NCBI RefSeq assembly: GCF_028737265.1
Contig: NZ_JAQZAK010000002.1
Coordinates: 434,001 to 498,000 of the forward strand
Reading direction: 5' to 3'
From: Actinomycetospora callitridis
Lineage (GTDB): Bacteria > Actinomycetota > Actinomycetes > Mycobacteriales > Pseudonocardiaceae
Length of the DNA: 64,000 nucleotides
Below the pieces are notes generated by a model, which did not search any database, was not told the DNA's origin, and worked only from the letters and a program-made list of their open reading frames with translations. This document shows, piece after piece, positions 36,293-45,865 of the stretch (the stretch's first letter is position 1; every line of letters begins with the position of its first letter). Position numbers and translations under genes: made by a program.

Positions 36293-36323
36293 CACACCAT
36301 CCTGCAGATCCGGACCGGATCGA

Positions 36324-37817
36324 TCACCGGCCACGGGCGAAGAGCACCTCGTTGATGGTCCGCAGCAGGACCTTGGCGTCGAGCCAGAGCGACCAGTTCT
36401 CGATGTAGAAGTTGTCGAAGCGCGCGCGATCCGAGATCGGGGTGTCGGCGCCGCGCAGGCCACTCACCTGGGCCAGACCGGTGAGCCCCGACGGGACGCG
36501 GTGGCGATGGCCGTAGCGCGGCAGCTCGGAGGAGAACTTCTCCACGAAGTGCGGGCGCTCCGGGCGGGGCCCGACGAGGGTCATGTCGCCGCGCAGGATG
36601 TTCCAGAGCTGGGGGAGCTCGTCGAGCGAGGTGCGGCGCAGGACCCGGCCGACCGGACCGACGCGCTCGTCACCCACGACCGACCACTGCGTGGCGGACT
36701 CGCCCTCGTCCGCGGGCCGCATCGACCGGAACTTCAGGCACTCGAAGAGCTTTCCGTCACGTCCCACCCGCGCCTGCCGGAAGATCACGCCCGGCCCGCC
36801 CTCGAGGTGGACCGCCAGTGCGCAGATCACCATCACCGGGGCGAGGACGACCAGCACGGTCGCGCTGACGACGACGTCGAAGACCCGCTTGAGCGTCCAG
36901 CTGACGCCGTCGAGCGGGGGCGTGCGGATGCGCATGATCGGCACCGAGCCGATGTGGTCGCCGGTGCCGGTCTGCGTCACGAAGGCGGGCAGCCGCGGGA
37001 CGATCAGCAGGTCGCAGCCGGCGCACTCGGGGCTGCGCACGCGGTCGAGCAGCTCGGCCTCGTCGAACTCGCCGCCCGCGACGAGCACCACCTCGATGCC
37101 GTTCTCAGCCACGATCCGCTCGAGATGGGCCAGGGCGCCGACGTGCGGGGCGAACGCCGACGCCGCCGGGTCGTCGCCGTCGTCGAGGTAGCCGGCCACC
37201 GACAGGCCGTAGCGCGGGTGGCGTTGGAGCAGCTCGATGACGTCCGCCGCGAGCGGCCCGCCGCCGACCACGAGCGTCCGGTGCGCGACCACGCTGCGCT
37301 TGCGGGCGGCGAGGATGAACCGCGTCGTCGCTACCCGCCCGAGCACCACGAGGCCCAGACCCGGCAGGACGATGAGCAGGAACGTCTCGACGCCCTCGCC
37401 GTCGTGGCGCAGCGCGAACACCGACGACACGAGGGCCGCGGCCACCAGCAGGCGAGCGATCACGCCCGGGATCTCGTCGAGCACCGAGAGGTGCAGGCGC
37501 GCGCGGTAGCGCCCCCCGCCGGAGAGCAGGGCCAGCGCGATGGCCGTCATCGCGAGCACGGCCTTCGCGTACTGCGGGAGCCAGAGCACCGGTGCCGCCA
37601 GCAGCACGGCGTCCACCGGGAGCACCAGCATCCAGGCCTGCCAATGCACGGCAGACCGGAAACCGAACAGCGGGCGCGCCTCGGCGGGCGGGCTCGGCGC
37701 GTCGTACGTCGTCACCGCTGCGGTTCGATCCGGGATCACCGGCAGGCGGGCTTCCTCGTCCTGCGCGTCGCTCCGGGAGTCGGTGTCGGTCGCTCCTGCA
37801 GCCACCGGACTCACCAC
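36324..37817 (-). CDS. Polyprenyl-phosphate sugar phosphotransferase (priming glycosyltransferase), locus 2
   Basis: 497 residues. N-terminal helices (about 60-165), a nucleotide-binding-like domain with LVVGGGPLAADV (about 185), a helix (about 315-335) and the catalytic domain: GVIFRQARVGRDG, CLKFRSM, DELPQLWNI, MTLVGPRPERP, VPSGLTGLAQVSG. It attaches the first sugar phosphate to undecaprenyl phosphate, parallel to the gene at 24114, from which it differs through most of the N-terminal half. GTG at 37817, followed by a second GTG, has GAGGA 8 nt upstream. Its upstream region carries repeated TCACCC/GGGTGA elements. Confidence 0.9.
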   Translation of the reverse strand: MVSPVAAGATDTDSRSDAQDEEARLPVIPDRTAAVTTYDAPSPPAEARPLFGFRSAVHWQAWMLVLPVDAVLLAAPVLWLPQYAKAVLAMTAIALALLSGGGRYRARLHLSVLDEIPGVIARLLVAAALVSSVFALRHDGEGVETFLLIVLPGLGLVVLGRVATTRFILAARKRSVVAHRTLVVGGGPLAADVIELLQRHPRYGLSVAGYLDDGDDPAASAFAPHVGALAHLERIVAENGIEVVLVAGGEFDEAELLDRVRSPECAGCDLLIVPRLPAFVTQTGTGDHIGSVPIMRIRTPPLDGVSWTLKRVFDVVVSATVLVVLAPVMVICALAVHLEGGPGVIFRQARVGRDGKLFECLKFRSMRPADEGESATQWSVVGDERVGPVGRVLRRTSLDELPQLWNILRGDMTLVGPRPERPHFVEKFSSELPRYGHRHRVPSGLTGLAQVSGLRGADTPISDRARFDNFYIENWSLWLDAKVLLRTINEVLFARGR

Positions 37818-37867
37818 GTCACCGTCCTCGCGTCACACGGGGTGTCCGGCGGCCGGGGGAACCGTGG

Positions 37868-37990
37868 ATCATCACCCGATTGAGCGAACGGCAATCTACG
37901 TGCAGATCCACCAATGGGTGAAGCCACTAGTCAGATCGGTGACAGTGTGCTGAACCTGGCGGCGTAGTCACCCGATCGCGTTGGGTGAGA
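37868..37990. promoter_or_regulatory. Four TCACCC/GGGTGA hexamers and a candidate promoter before the locus-2 priming transferase
   Basis: TCACCC at 37872, GGGTGA at 37916, TCACCC at 37968 and GGGTGA at 37983; the last two form a dyad with 9 bp between. On the minus strand TTCACC followed 18 bp later by TAGATT (37898-37893) could be a -35/-10 pair about 75 nt before the GTG at 37817. Role as operator is inference. Confidence 0.4.
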
Positions 37991-38024
37991 ACTCCTGCTC
38001 AGGGATGTACGCCCGGCGAAGCCA

Positions 38025-38936
38025 CTATGACGATCGTCTCCCCCGCGGATCGAGCACCCGGGCCGCGGCACGGTGCACGCGGGAGTCGGGATCGGTGGAC
38101 GCCGCCATGATCACGTGGTGCCGCAGCCACGTCAGCGGCCACCGCGCGAGCCCCCGGACGACGTCCTCGCGGCGCACCACGTCGGCGTGGTCGCGTCGCA
38201 CCCCGCGGACGAACGCGCGCTGCGCCCGCAGGTTCCGCCGCCGGGCCGCCCCGCTCTCGGAGCCCGACGCCAGTCGGAACCGGGAGAGCGTCTCGGGCAG
38301 CCCGTAGAAGTCGCCGACGGTGGTCAGCCGGACGGCCAGTGCCACGTCGAGCACGAACGGATCGTCGGTCGGGAAGCCCCCGACCTGCTCGAAGGCCGAG
38401 CGCCGGAAGAGCATGTTGCCCGGCCCGCCGAGCGGGTTGCCGCCGTGGCGCACGACGCGGCGCACGACCGCCGACCGGTCCTGACGGCCCACGAGGTCGG
38501 GCGTCCGGAGGGTGCGGTCGCGGGCGACGACGCGGTCGTGGTCGTCGACGAGGTGGTGCCGGCTCGACACCACGGCCACGTCGGGCTCCGCATCCAGGAC
38601 GGCCACCTGACGCGCGAGCGCGTCGGGCTCGATGAGGTCGTCGGCCATGAGGACCTTCACCAGCGGGGCGCGCGTGGCGGCGACCGCCGCGGCGAAGTTG
38701 GCGATCATCGGCACGGTCTCGGCGTGCCGGACGACGCGGAGCCGGGGGTCGTCGAAGGAGTCGACCACGGCCGAGGAGCCGTCGGTGCTCGCGTTGTCGA
38801 TGACGACGAGCTCGAAGTCGGTGAAGGTCTGCGCGAGGACGCTGTCGATGGTCCGGCCGACGTAGTCGGCCTTCTGGAAGAGGGGGATACAGACCGACGC
38901 GATCGGCGGTGTGATTTCGGCCGAATGTGGTGTCAC
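38025..38936 (-). CDS. GT2-type glycosyltransferase
   Basis: 303 residues. A GT-A fold family 2 enzyme: VCIPLFQKADYV at the start, VVIDNASTDGS, and VLMADDL as the DXD-like metal site, then PGNMLFRRSAF and DPFVLDVAL. The C-terminal 60 residues are helical and Arg-rich. Start is uncertain: the GTG at 38936 gives a normal family N-terminus; GTG 38975 is equally open. Neither has a ribosome site, so the mRNA may be leaderless. It lies upstream of the priming transferase gene in the same direction with a 207-bp gap and adds a sugar to the locus-2 repeat unit. Confidence 0.8.
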   Translation of the reverse strand: MTPHSAEITPPIASVCIPLFQKADYVGRTIDSVLAQTFTDFELVVIDNASTDGSSAVVDSFDDPRLRVVRHAETVPMIANFAAAVAATRAPLVKVLMADDLIEPDALARQVAVLDAEPDVAVVSSRHHLVDDHDRVVARDRTLRTPDLVGRQDRSAVVRRVVRHGGNPLGGPGNMLFRRSAFEQVGGFPTDDPFVLDVALAVRLTTVGDFYGLPETLSRFRLASGSESGAARRRNLRAQRAFVRGVRRDHADVVRREDVVRGLARWPLTWLRHHVIMAASTDPDSRVHRAAARVLDPRGRRSS

Positions 38937-39070
38937 GCGTTGGTCATTTGTCTTGACATCGGCCTCGTGATCCACACATCTATGGTGCCGACGGTCGCAA
39001 CAGGGGGCAATCGGCTGCGCCGTCAGTGTGGTCCAGGTTAACTCGGGGGGAGTAATCGGAGCTTCGCAGA

Positions 39071-40354
39071 GTGCTGATGACGCAGCGGTCGCGCCGCGAC
39101 GACCCGAGCCGGCTGGACGTGCTGGTCCTGGGCATGCACTACCCACCCGAGCAGACCGGCAACGCCCCCTACACGGCCGGGATGGTGGCTGCTCTCGCCG
39201 AGGCCGGACATCGCGTCCGCGTGGTCACCGGTTACCCCCACTACCCGCAGTGGGAGGTCCATGACGGGTACTCCGGCCTCCGCTTCCAGGACGCCGACGG
39301 GGGCGTGCCCGTGACGCGGGTGCGCCACCCCGTCCCCCGCGTCCCCAGCGCCGCGCGCCGTGCTGCCATGGACGCCACGTTCACCGCGCACGCGGCGACC
39401 GTCGGGCGCCAGGGCGCGCGGCGTCCCGACGTGGTCGTCGCCGTGAGTCCCGTCCTGCTCACCGTGCTCGCCGGGCTGCGGTGGCGTCGCCGTGGCCGGA
39501 CCGCGCTGGGCGTCGTCACCCAGGACCTGTACAGCCGCGCGGTCAGCGAGACCGGCATCGCCTCCGCCGGCGCGGGCCGCGCCGCCGCAAAGCTCGAGGG
39601 CTGGCTGCTCCGCCAGGCGGACGGTGTCGCGGTGGTGCACGAGCAGTTCCGCGACGGTCTCGCAAGCCTCGGCGTCGACCGGGACCGGGTGACGACGATC
39701 CGCAACTGGGCGCACGTGGCAGCCGGGTCCGGTGAACGCGCCGCGACCCGTCGGGCGCTCGGGTGGCGTGACGACGAGGTGATCGTCCTGCACGCCGGCA
39801 ACATGGGGCTCAAGCAGGGCCTCGAGAACGTCGTGGACACCGCCCGACTCGCGGACGAGCGCGGTGCGCCCGTCCGGTTCGTCCTCCTCGGGGACGGCAA
39901 CCAGCGTGCCGCCCTCGAACAGCAGGGCGCAGGCGTGGGGCGCCTGCAGTTCCGCGATCCGCTGCCCGGCGACCACTTCTCCGACGCGCTCGCGGCCGCC
40001 GACGTCCTCCTGGTCAACGAGGCCCCGACCGTCGCGGAGATGTCGGTGCCGAGCAAGCTCACGTCCTACTTCACCGCAGGGCGCCCGGTCGTCGCGGCAT
40101 CGTGGGAGCGCAGTGCCGCGTCGGCGGAAATCCGCCGATCGGGGGGCGGTGTCCGCGTCGACCCCGGGAGCCCGCAGGATCTGCTCGACGCCGTGCACGG
40201 TCTCGCCGGGGACCCCGCGCGCATCGACGCCCTGGCGACGGCCGGTCGCGTCTACGCAGAGGAGCACCTCGGCGCCGCCGCCGCACACCGTGACTACCAG
40301 CGCTGGGTGGAGGGCCTCGCCGCCTCCCGGACGCACCAGGGGGAACCGACATGA
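39071..40354 (+). CDS. WcaI-like GT4 glycosyltransferase
   Basis: 427 residues. The N-terminus ([20 protein letters not shown]) and GYPHYPQW match the WcaI subgroup of GT4, which acts in colanic-acid-type synthesis. The donor half shows [23 protein letters not shown] and [15 protein letters not shown]. The start is a GTG with GGAG 9 nt upstream; the next ATG (39077) is also possible. A perfect TTGACA at 38953 is in the upstream region, though without a good -10. It overlaps fcl by 4 bp, giving a GT4-fcl-gmd operon, so it may transfer fucose or a GDP-mannose-derived sugar. Confidence 0.85.
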   Translation: MLMTQRSRRDDPSRLDVLVLGMHYPPEQTGNAPYTAGMVAALAEAGHRVRVVTGYPHYPQWEVHDGYSGLRFQDADGGVPVTRVRHPVPRVPSAARRAAMDATFTAHAATVGRQGARRPDVVVAVSPVLLTVLAGLRWRRRGRTALGVVTQDLYSRAVSETGIASAGAGRAAAKLEGWLLRQADGVAVVHEQFRDGLASLGVDRDRVTTIRNWAHVAAGSGERAATRRALGWRDDEVIVLHAGNMGLKQGLENVVDTARLADERGAPVRFVLLGDGNQRAALEQQGAGVGRLQFRDPLPGDHFSDALAAADVLLVNEAPTVAEMSVPSKLTSYFTAGRPVVAASWERSAASAEIRRSGGGVRVDPGSPQDLLDAVHGLAGDPARIDALATAGRVYAEEHLGAAAAHRDYQRWVEGLAASRTHQGEPT

Positions 40355-41328
40355 CCGACCCGCTCGCCGACTGGGACATCGGCCGGCCCCTACCGCGCGA
40401 CGCGCGCGTGTTCGTCGCCGGCTCGTCGGGGCTCGTCGGCTCCGCCGTCGCGCGCCACCTGCGCGCCGCGGGCTTCACCGACGTCGTCGGGGTGCGCTCG
40501 GCGCGGGTCGACCTGCGCGACGCCGACGCCACCGCCCGCTTCCTCGACGAGACGCGGCCCGCCGTCGTGGTCGACGCCGCCGCACGCGTCGGGGGGATCG
40601 CGGCGAACGCGGCCGAGCCCGTCGAGTTCCTCCACGACAACCTGCGCATCCAGGCCAACCTGCTCGACGCCGCGCACCGCGTGGGCGTCGGCCGCCTGCT
40701 GCTGCTCGGCTCGTCGTGCATCTACCCGAAGTTCGCCGACCAGCCGATCCGCGAGGACTCGCTGCTCACCGGCGCGCTCGAGCCCACCAACGACGCCTAC
40801 GCGATCGCGAAGATCGCCGGGATCATGGGCGTGCAGTCCTACCGCCGCGAGTACGGCCGGTCGTGGATCTCCGCGATGCCCACGAACCTCTACGGGCCGG
40901 GCGACAACTTCGACCTCGAGAAGTCGCACGTGCTGCCCGCGCTCATGCGCAAGTTCCACGAGGCCCGCGTGTCCGGGGCGCCGACCGTGACCGTCTGGGG
41001 CACGGGAACGCCGCGCCGCGAGTTCCTCCACACCGACGACCTCGCCGCCGCGTGCCTGCACCTGCTCGAGCACTACGACGACCCGTCGCCCATCAACGTC
41101 GGCGTCGGCGAGGACGTCCCGATCGCCGACCTCGCGTCGCTCGTCGCCGACACCGTCGCCTTCACCGGCGACATCGTCTACGACACCTCCCGCCCCGACG
41201 GCACGCCGCGCAAGCTGCTCGACGTCTCGCGCCTGCTGTCGCTGGGCTGGAAGCCGACCATCGGGCTCGCCGAGGGCCTGGCCTCGACCTATCAGTGGTT
41301 CCTCGACCAGCAGGGGGCGCAGCGGTGA
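40351..41328 (+). CDS. fcl: GDP-L-fucose synthase
   Basis: 325 residues, the normal length for the enzyme (also called WcaG), an extended [17 protein letters not shown] is the NADP-binding Gly motif, LGSSCIYPK carries the catalytic Ser region, and YAIAK the catalytic Tyr and Lys; [11 protein letters not shown] and [11 protein letters not shown] are typical of the family. It epimerises and reduces GDP-4-keto-6-deoxymannose to GDP-L-fucose. ATG overlaps the WcaI-like gene stop and its own stop overlaps the GTG of gmd, so the three are coupled, and the substrate-producing enzyme is encoded next door. Confidence 0.93.
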   Translation: MTDPLADWDIGRPLPRDARVFVAGSSGLVGSAVARHLRAAGFTDVVGVRSARVDLRDADATARFLDETRPAVVVDAAARVGGIAANAAEPVEFLHDNLRIQANLLDAAHRVGVGRLLLLGSSCIYPKFADQPIREDSLLTGALEPTNDAYAIAKIAGIMGVQSYRREYGRSWISAMPTNLYGPGDNFDLEKSHVLPALMRKFHEARVSGAPTVTVWGTGTPRREFLHTDDLAAACLHLLEHYDDPSPINVGVGEDVPIADLASLVADTVAFTGDIVYDTSRPDGTPRKLLDVSRLLSLGWKPTIGLAEGLASTYQWFLDQQGAQR

Positions 41329-42302
41329 AGCGTGCGTTGATCACGGGGATCACGGGGCAGGACGGGTCGTACCTGACCGAGTTGTTGATCTCGAAGGGTT
41401 ATCAGGTGCACGGGATCATCCGTCGCTCCTCGACGTTCAACACCGGCCGGATCGATCACTTGTACCAGGATCCGCATGAGCGCGATCAGCGGCTGGTGCT
41501 GCACTACGGGGACCTGACCGACTCGTCGCGGTTGGTGACGTTGATCGAGAAGATCCGTCCCGACGAGGTGTACCACCTGGCGGCGCAGTCGCATGTGCGG
41601 GTGTCGTTCGACGAGCCGGAGTACACCGGCAACACCACCGGGGTCGGCACGACCAGGTTGCTCGAGGCGATCCGGATGGTGGGGGTCGACACGAGGTATT
41701 ACCAGGCGTCGTCGTCGGAGATGTTCGGGGCGACCCCGCCGCCGCAGAACGAGGACACCCCGTTCTACCCGCGCAGCCCGTACGGGGCGGCGAAGGTCTA
41801 CGGCTACTGGATGGCGCGGAACTATCGCGAGGCCCACGGCCTGTTCGCCGTGAACGGGATCCTGTTCAACCACGAGTCCCCGCGGCGTGGGGAGACGTTC
41901 GTGACCCGCAAGATTGCGCGCGCCGCGGCCCGGATCGCCGCGGGGGTCGAGGAGAACGTGTATCTCGGCAATCTGGACGCCGTCCGCGACTGGGGCTACG
42001 CCGAGGAGTACGTCGAGGGCATGTGGCGCATGCTGCAAGCCCCGGAGCCGGCGGACTACGTCCTGGCCACCGGCACCGCCACCACCGTCCGCGAGTTCAC
42101 CCAGTACTGCTTCGAGCGGGTCGGGCTCGACTGGGAGAAGCACGTCAAGTTCGACGAGACCTACCTGCGGCCCACCGAGGTCGACGCCCTCATCGGGGAT
42201 GCCTCCAAGGCCCAGACCGAGCTCGGCTGGAAAGCCCAGACCATGCCCGAACAACTCGCCCACCTCATGACCGACGCCGAGACGGCCGCCCTCGGGTCGT
42301 GA
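41325..42302 (+). CDS. gmd: GDP-mannose 4,6-dehydratase
   Basis: 325 residues. [10 protein letters not shown] (NADP-binding), [22 protein letters not shown] and [11 protein letters not shown] with the Tyr-xxx-Lys pair, and [16 protein letters not shown] are the full set of GMD signatures. It converts GDP-mannose to GDP-4-keto-6-deoxymannose, the substrate of fcl next to it. GTG start overlaps the fcl stop (GTGA). Oddity: the first two thirds prefer G-ending codons (TTG, GTG, GGG) while the last part returns to the C-ending codons of its neighbours, suggesting a recombined segment. Confidence 0.95.
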   Translation: MKRALITGITGQDGSYLTELLISKGYQVHGIIRRSSTFNTGRIDHLYQDPHERDQRLVLHYGDLTDSSRLVTLIEKIRPDEVYHLAAQSHVRVSFDEPEYTGNTTGVGTTRLLEAIRMVGVDTRYYQASSSEMFGATPPPQNEDTPFYPRSPYGAAKVYGYWMARNYREAHGLFAVNGILFNHESPRRGETFVTRKIARAAARIAAGVEENVYLGNLDAVRDWGYAEEYVEGMWRMLQAPEPADYVLATGTATTVREFTQYCFERVGLDWEKHVKFDETYLRPTEVDALIGDASKAQTELGWKAQTMPEQLAHLMTDAETAALGS

Positions 42303-42344
42303 CGGGCTGAGCTCCGGGACGGGGCAGGTCGTCCCTGCGAGGGG

Positions 42345-44402
42345 TCAGCTCCCCGACCCGGACCCGTTCGATCCCGACGGGGTGTGACCGTTCGTCGACG
42401 GCACCGCCGTGGTGTGACCGTTGCCGCCGGCCGTGCTGCCGGCCGATGCGCCCGCGGCGGCGACCTCGCCCCCCGTGGTCGTGCTGTCCTCGACAGGGCC
42501 GGCCGTGGTCGTGGCCCGCGTGGCGCGGCGGCGGGGGCGCGGAGCCGGGGGCTCGGTCGTGGACGGGTCGTCGGCGTTCTCGCCGGTCGTCCCGTCGGCG
42601 TCCGGGGTCGGATCCGGGGCGGCGGTGATGCGCTTCGCCGTGGTGCGCTTGGCGGGCGTCTTCTTGGCCGTCGTGGTGCCGTCGGCGGCGGACTCCGCGG
42701 GCGTCTTGCGGCTGCGCACGCGGACCGTCGGGTGGTCGGTCTGCGCCGCGTCGCCCGTCGCGGCCTCGCCGGTGCTCGACGCGGTGGTCGACGCGGTGGT
42801 GCGGGTCCGACTGGTGGTCGAGCGGGCGCGGGAGGGACGCTTCGACGCGGAGGGCGCACCCTCGGCATCGGAGGCGATCGCGGTGGTCCGGCGCGGCCGC
42901 CTGGGCTTCGGGGCGGGGTCCGACGTGGGCCCGGTCTCGGGCGTCGGCTCCGGCTCGGGCGTCGTCTCCTCGACCACCGGGGCGGGCTCCGCCGCCGGAG
43001 CCGGCGTGCTCGGCGGCCCGGCGGGCAGGGCCAGCACGGGGCGGCGGCCGCCGGGGGCGTCGCGGACGTCGACGGCCCAGGTCAGGACCGCTCCGAGCAC
43101 GACGGCGCCGGCGAGACCGAGCGCGGAGGCCGCCACGTCGATGTCGTCGGGCCGCGTGCTCCCGCGGCGGCAGACGAGCACCACGCCGTCGGCGTGACGG
43201 GCGATGTCGACGGCGTCCGCCGCGTCGGTGACCGGCGGGGTGTCGACGAGCACGTGGTCGTAGCGCTCGCGCAGCGTCTGCAGCAGCGACACCAGGCGCG
43301 GGCCCACGACGAGCTCGCTGGGACGCGACCCGGGTGAGCCGGCGGTGACGACGTCGAAGCCACCCCGCGACCAGCGCTGGATCGCCGCCGCGGGCTCGAG
43401 GCGCTGCTCGAGGACCTCGCGGAGCCCCACCTGCCCGTCGAGGGACAGCGTGGTGGCGAGCGACGGGCTGCGCAGGTCGGCGTCGACGACCACCACCGAG
43501 TCGCCGGACGCGGCGAACGCCACGGCGAGGTCGACGGCCGTCGTCGAGGTGCCCTGGTCGGACCCGGTGCCGGTGAGCACGAGGCAGCGGCGCTCGCCGG
43601 CCACCGAGCGCAGGCTCGCGCGGGTCCGCCGGTAGGACTCGGCGCGGGCACGCTGGCGGCGGGCGCGGCGGCCACCGGCGCCGACCGACGGCTCGGAGAG
43701 CAGCGCGGGGTGCTTCGGGGGGCGGCGGAGGGCGGGGACGGTGCCGAGCACGGGCGCGCCGAGCCGCTCGCTGAGCGTCTCCGAGGAGTCGATGGCGTCC
43801 CGCAGCGCTCGACGCGCCAGCGCCACGCCGATGCCGACGACGAGGCCCACGAGCAGCGCGACCGCGAAGAGGATCGTCGTCCGCGGGCCGGACGGCTCGT
43901 CGGGCGTGGTGGGCGGGAGGATCACCTCGGCCGTGGCGATCGGCCGGTTCACCGCTCCCCCGGTCGACTCGATGGCGCCGACCAGCCGCGTGAACGCCGT
44001 GGCCACCGCGCCGGCCACGAGCCGGGCCTGGTCGGGCGAGCGCTCGGTGACGTCGAGGGACAGCACCACGGTCTCGGTGACCGAGCTCGCGCTGATCGCG
44101 CCCTGGATCTCGTCGGGGGCCGGGCTGCCGCCGAGCAGCGCGGACGCGTCGATCGCGACCCGCTGCCCCTGCAGCAGCTCGGTGTAGGACTTCACGCGCT
44201 CGGTGGAGAGCTGGGCGCCCGAGTAGGCGTCCGTGGACGACGACTCCTGCTGCGCCGACGCCACGTAGAACACGGCGGACGACGTGTAGGTCCGGGGCAG
44301 GAGGAGGTCGAGCAGCACCGCGCCGAGCAGGCACAGCACCAGCACACCGGCGATGAGCTTCCGGTCCTCGCGCAGGACGGTCCAGTACTCGCGGGCGCTC
44401 AT
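42345..44402 (-). CDS. Wzz/BY-kinase-type co-polymerase with degenerate P-loop and long basic tail
   Basis: 685 residues. Wzz domain between helices at about 16-36 and 175-197, then a BY-kinase-like domain. Walker A' VVVVDADLRSP and Walker B VLVDTPP are kept, but the P-loop reads GTGSDQGTST, with Thr at about 285 where the essential Lys of GEGKST should be. The last roughly 240 residues have no tyrosine and are rich in Thr, Ala, Pro, Lys and Arg (KKTPAKRTTAKR), resembling histone H1-like tails, ending in Asn/Gly/Ser. It is therefore likely not an active tyrosine kinase but a chain-length regulator or scaffold. It overlaps the Wzy gene by 4 bp. Confidence 0.85.
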   Translation of the reverse strand: MSAREYWTVLREDRKLIAGVLVLCLLGAVLLDLLLPRTYTSSAVFYVASAQQESSSTDAYSGAQLSTERVKSYTELLQGQRVAIDASALLGGSPAPDEIQGAISASSVTETVVLSLDVTERSPDQARLVAGAVATAFTRLVGAIESTGGAVNRPIATAEVILPPTTPDEPSGPRTTILFAVALLVGLVVGIGVALARRALRDAIDSSETLSERLGAPVLGTVPALRRPPKHPALLSEPSVGAGGRRARRQRARAESYRRTRASLRSVAGERRCLVLTGTGSDQGTSTTAVDLAVAFAASGDSVVVVDADLRSPSLATTLSLDGQVGLREVLEQRLEPAAAIQRWSRGGFDVVTAGSPGSRPSELVVGPRLVSLLQTLRERYDHVLVDTPPVTDAADAVDIARHADGVVLVCRRGSTRPDDIDVAASALGLAGAVVLGAVLTWAVDVRDAPGGRRPVLALPAGPPSTPAPAAEPAPVVEETTPEPEPTPETGPTSDPAPKPRRPRRTTAIASDAEGAPSASKRPSRARSTTSRTRTTASTTASSTGEAATGDAAQTDHPTVRVRSRKTPAESAADGTTTAKKTPAKRTTAKRITAAPDPTPDADGTTGENADDPSTTEPPAPRPRRRATRATTTAGPVEDSTTTGGEVAAAGASAGSTAGGNGHTTAVPSTNGHTPSGSNGSGSGS

Positions 44403-45769
44403 GGTCGGTCTCCTCCGAGGGCCGCCACGGGTTCGGGCGGGATGGTGGATGCAGGTTCAGGGCCCGTCGGTGCCGGACGACCGGCCCACCAGCGGTGCCA
44501 TCGGGCGAGGGCGGGCGCACCGGGCTCGGCGCGTTCGGCGGCGGTGAGGCCCTCGGCCGCACAAGCGAGGGCGACGAGCGCGAACGCCCAGGTCGACGCG
44601 GCCGCGGGCTGGGAGAGCAGGAGCGTCAGGAAGACGACGAGGGCGACGGGCACCGCCCGGCCGACGGGCTGCGCACCACGGCCGGGGGCGATGAACGCGG
44701 GGACGAGGACCGCCAGCGACACCAGGACGACGAACGGGAGGCCGTTGACGGCGACGTCGGAGACGAGGTTGATGCCGGCCTGCTTCTCGCTGCCCAGCCC
44801 GCCCAGCGGCGACTCGGTCAGCGCGCGGATCCCGGCGTCGGTGGCGTCCTGGCGCTCCGCGAGCGAGGTCTCGTTCGACGTCTGCTTCGCGCTCAGCCCG
44901 AGCACGGGCGCGTAGAGCGCCACCCAGGCGGCGCCCGCGATCGCGCCCAGCCCGCCGATCTGGCGCAGGAAGCCGCTCAGGGCGACGCCGCCGCGCGGAC
45001 GCAGGAACACGTCGAGGGCGAGCACCACGACGAAGACGCCGAACCCGGCGGTGGACAGCGTGCCGGCGAGCCCCGCGAGGAGGAGCACCTTGACCCAGCG
45101 TGCCCGGTAGCCGACGGCGTCGGTGAGGAACCACGTCGCGGCACAGGACATGGCCAACCAGCCCGACTCACGACCGAACCCCGTCAGCCGAGGCACGTCG
45201 ATCCCGAAGACCTCCGAGGTCGAGTAGCTGATCGTGAACGGGAAGTACACCGGTTGCGGCCCGACCGCGCCGACGGGCACGGACGTGATCTGGCCGGAGC
45301 CCAGGCCGGCGACCGCCCAGACCAGCGCGGTGACCACCCACGAGGCGCACACGAGGACGACGACGATGACGAAGCCGCGCGCCACCGCACGCCGCGTGCG
45401 CGGGTCGGCCAGCACGACGGCGAACGCCACCAGCGAGCCGATCGTCAGCACGAAGTCCTGGAAGAGGTCACGCACGCGGTCCGGGGCGAACGCCGCGGCG
45501 CCGTGGCCGACCATCCACAGGTAGGCGAGGGCGAGCACGCCGACCAGCAGCGGGACCGCCGGCACCGGCCGCGAGGGCACCCGCTCGCGGCGCAGCAGCG
45601 CGGCGACCGCGGCGAGGACGGCCAGGGCGCAGCCCACCAGTGCCGTGCTCTCGCCGAACACCCCGGGACGGAGCAGCGGGAGCGTCAGCAGGACCAGCCC
45701 GGCGGGCACCGGCGCGGGGAGGGTCGGCGCGGTCAGCGAGCCCCACAGGGTCCGCGTCCGCGCCGTCAT
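44399..45769 (-). CDS. Wzy-like O-antigen polymerase/ligase membrane protein, locus 2
   Basis: 456 residues, about eleven to twelve transmembrane helices, with a loop (about residues 155-195) containing Tyr/Phe/Ser-rich sequence and RLTGFGRESGWLAM, and a second loop with ERQDATDAGIRALTESPLGGLGS, which resembles the Arg-containing periplasmic loop of Wzy proteins. The C-terminus is Pro-rich and cytoplasmic. ATG at 45769 has a GGAGACGAGG ribosome site. Coupled to the co-polymerase gene. Less similar to the standard family than the island Wzy, so the call is supported mainly by topology and context. Confidence 0.72.
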   Translation of the reverse strand: MTARTRTLWGSLTAPTLPAPVPAGLVLLTLPLLRPGVFGESTALVGCALAVLAAVAALLRRERVPSRPVPAVPLLVGVLALAYLWMVGHGAAAFAPDRVRDLFQDFVLTIGSLVAFAVVLADPRTRRAVARGFVIVVVLVCASWVVTALVWAVAGLGSGQITSVPVGAVGPQPVYFPFTISYSTSEVFGIDVPRLTGFGRESGWLAMSCAATWFLTDAVGYRARWVKVLLLAGLAGTLSTAGFGVFVVVLALDVFLRPRGGVALSGFLRQIGGLGAIAGAAWVALYAPVLGLSAKQTSNETSLAERQDATDAGIRALTESPLGGLGSEKQAGINLVSDVAVNGLPFVVLVSLAVLVPAFIAPGRGAQPVGRAVPVALVVFLTLLLSQPAAASTWAFALVALACAAEGLTAAERAEPGAPALARWHRWWAGRPAPTGPEPASTIPPEPVAALGGDRP

Positions 45770-45865
45770 CCTCGTCTCCCTGGCTCGTCGAGGCCCGCTC
45801 GTCCGTTCAGCGTAGCCAGGAGGGTATCGATCGGGTCAACGTCGTGATCGAGCGGGTTGCGGATC

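Noticed and set aside
38953..38986. Promoter for the WcaI-like gene based on a perfect TTGACA
   Set aside because: The nearest TAnnnT-like hexamer (TATGGT at 38981) is 22 bp away, too far; kept only as a remark.
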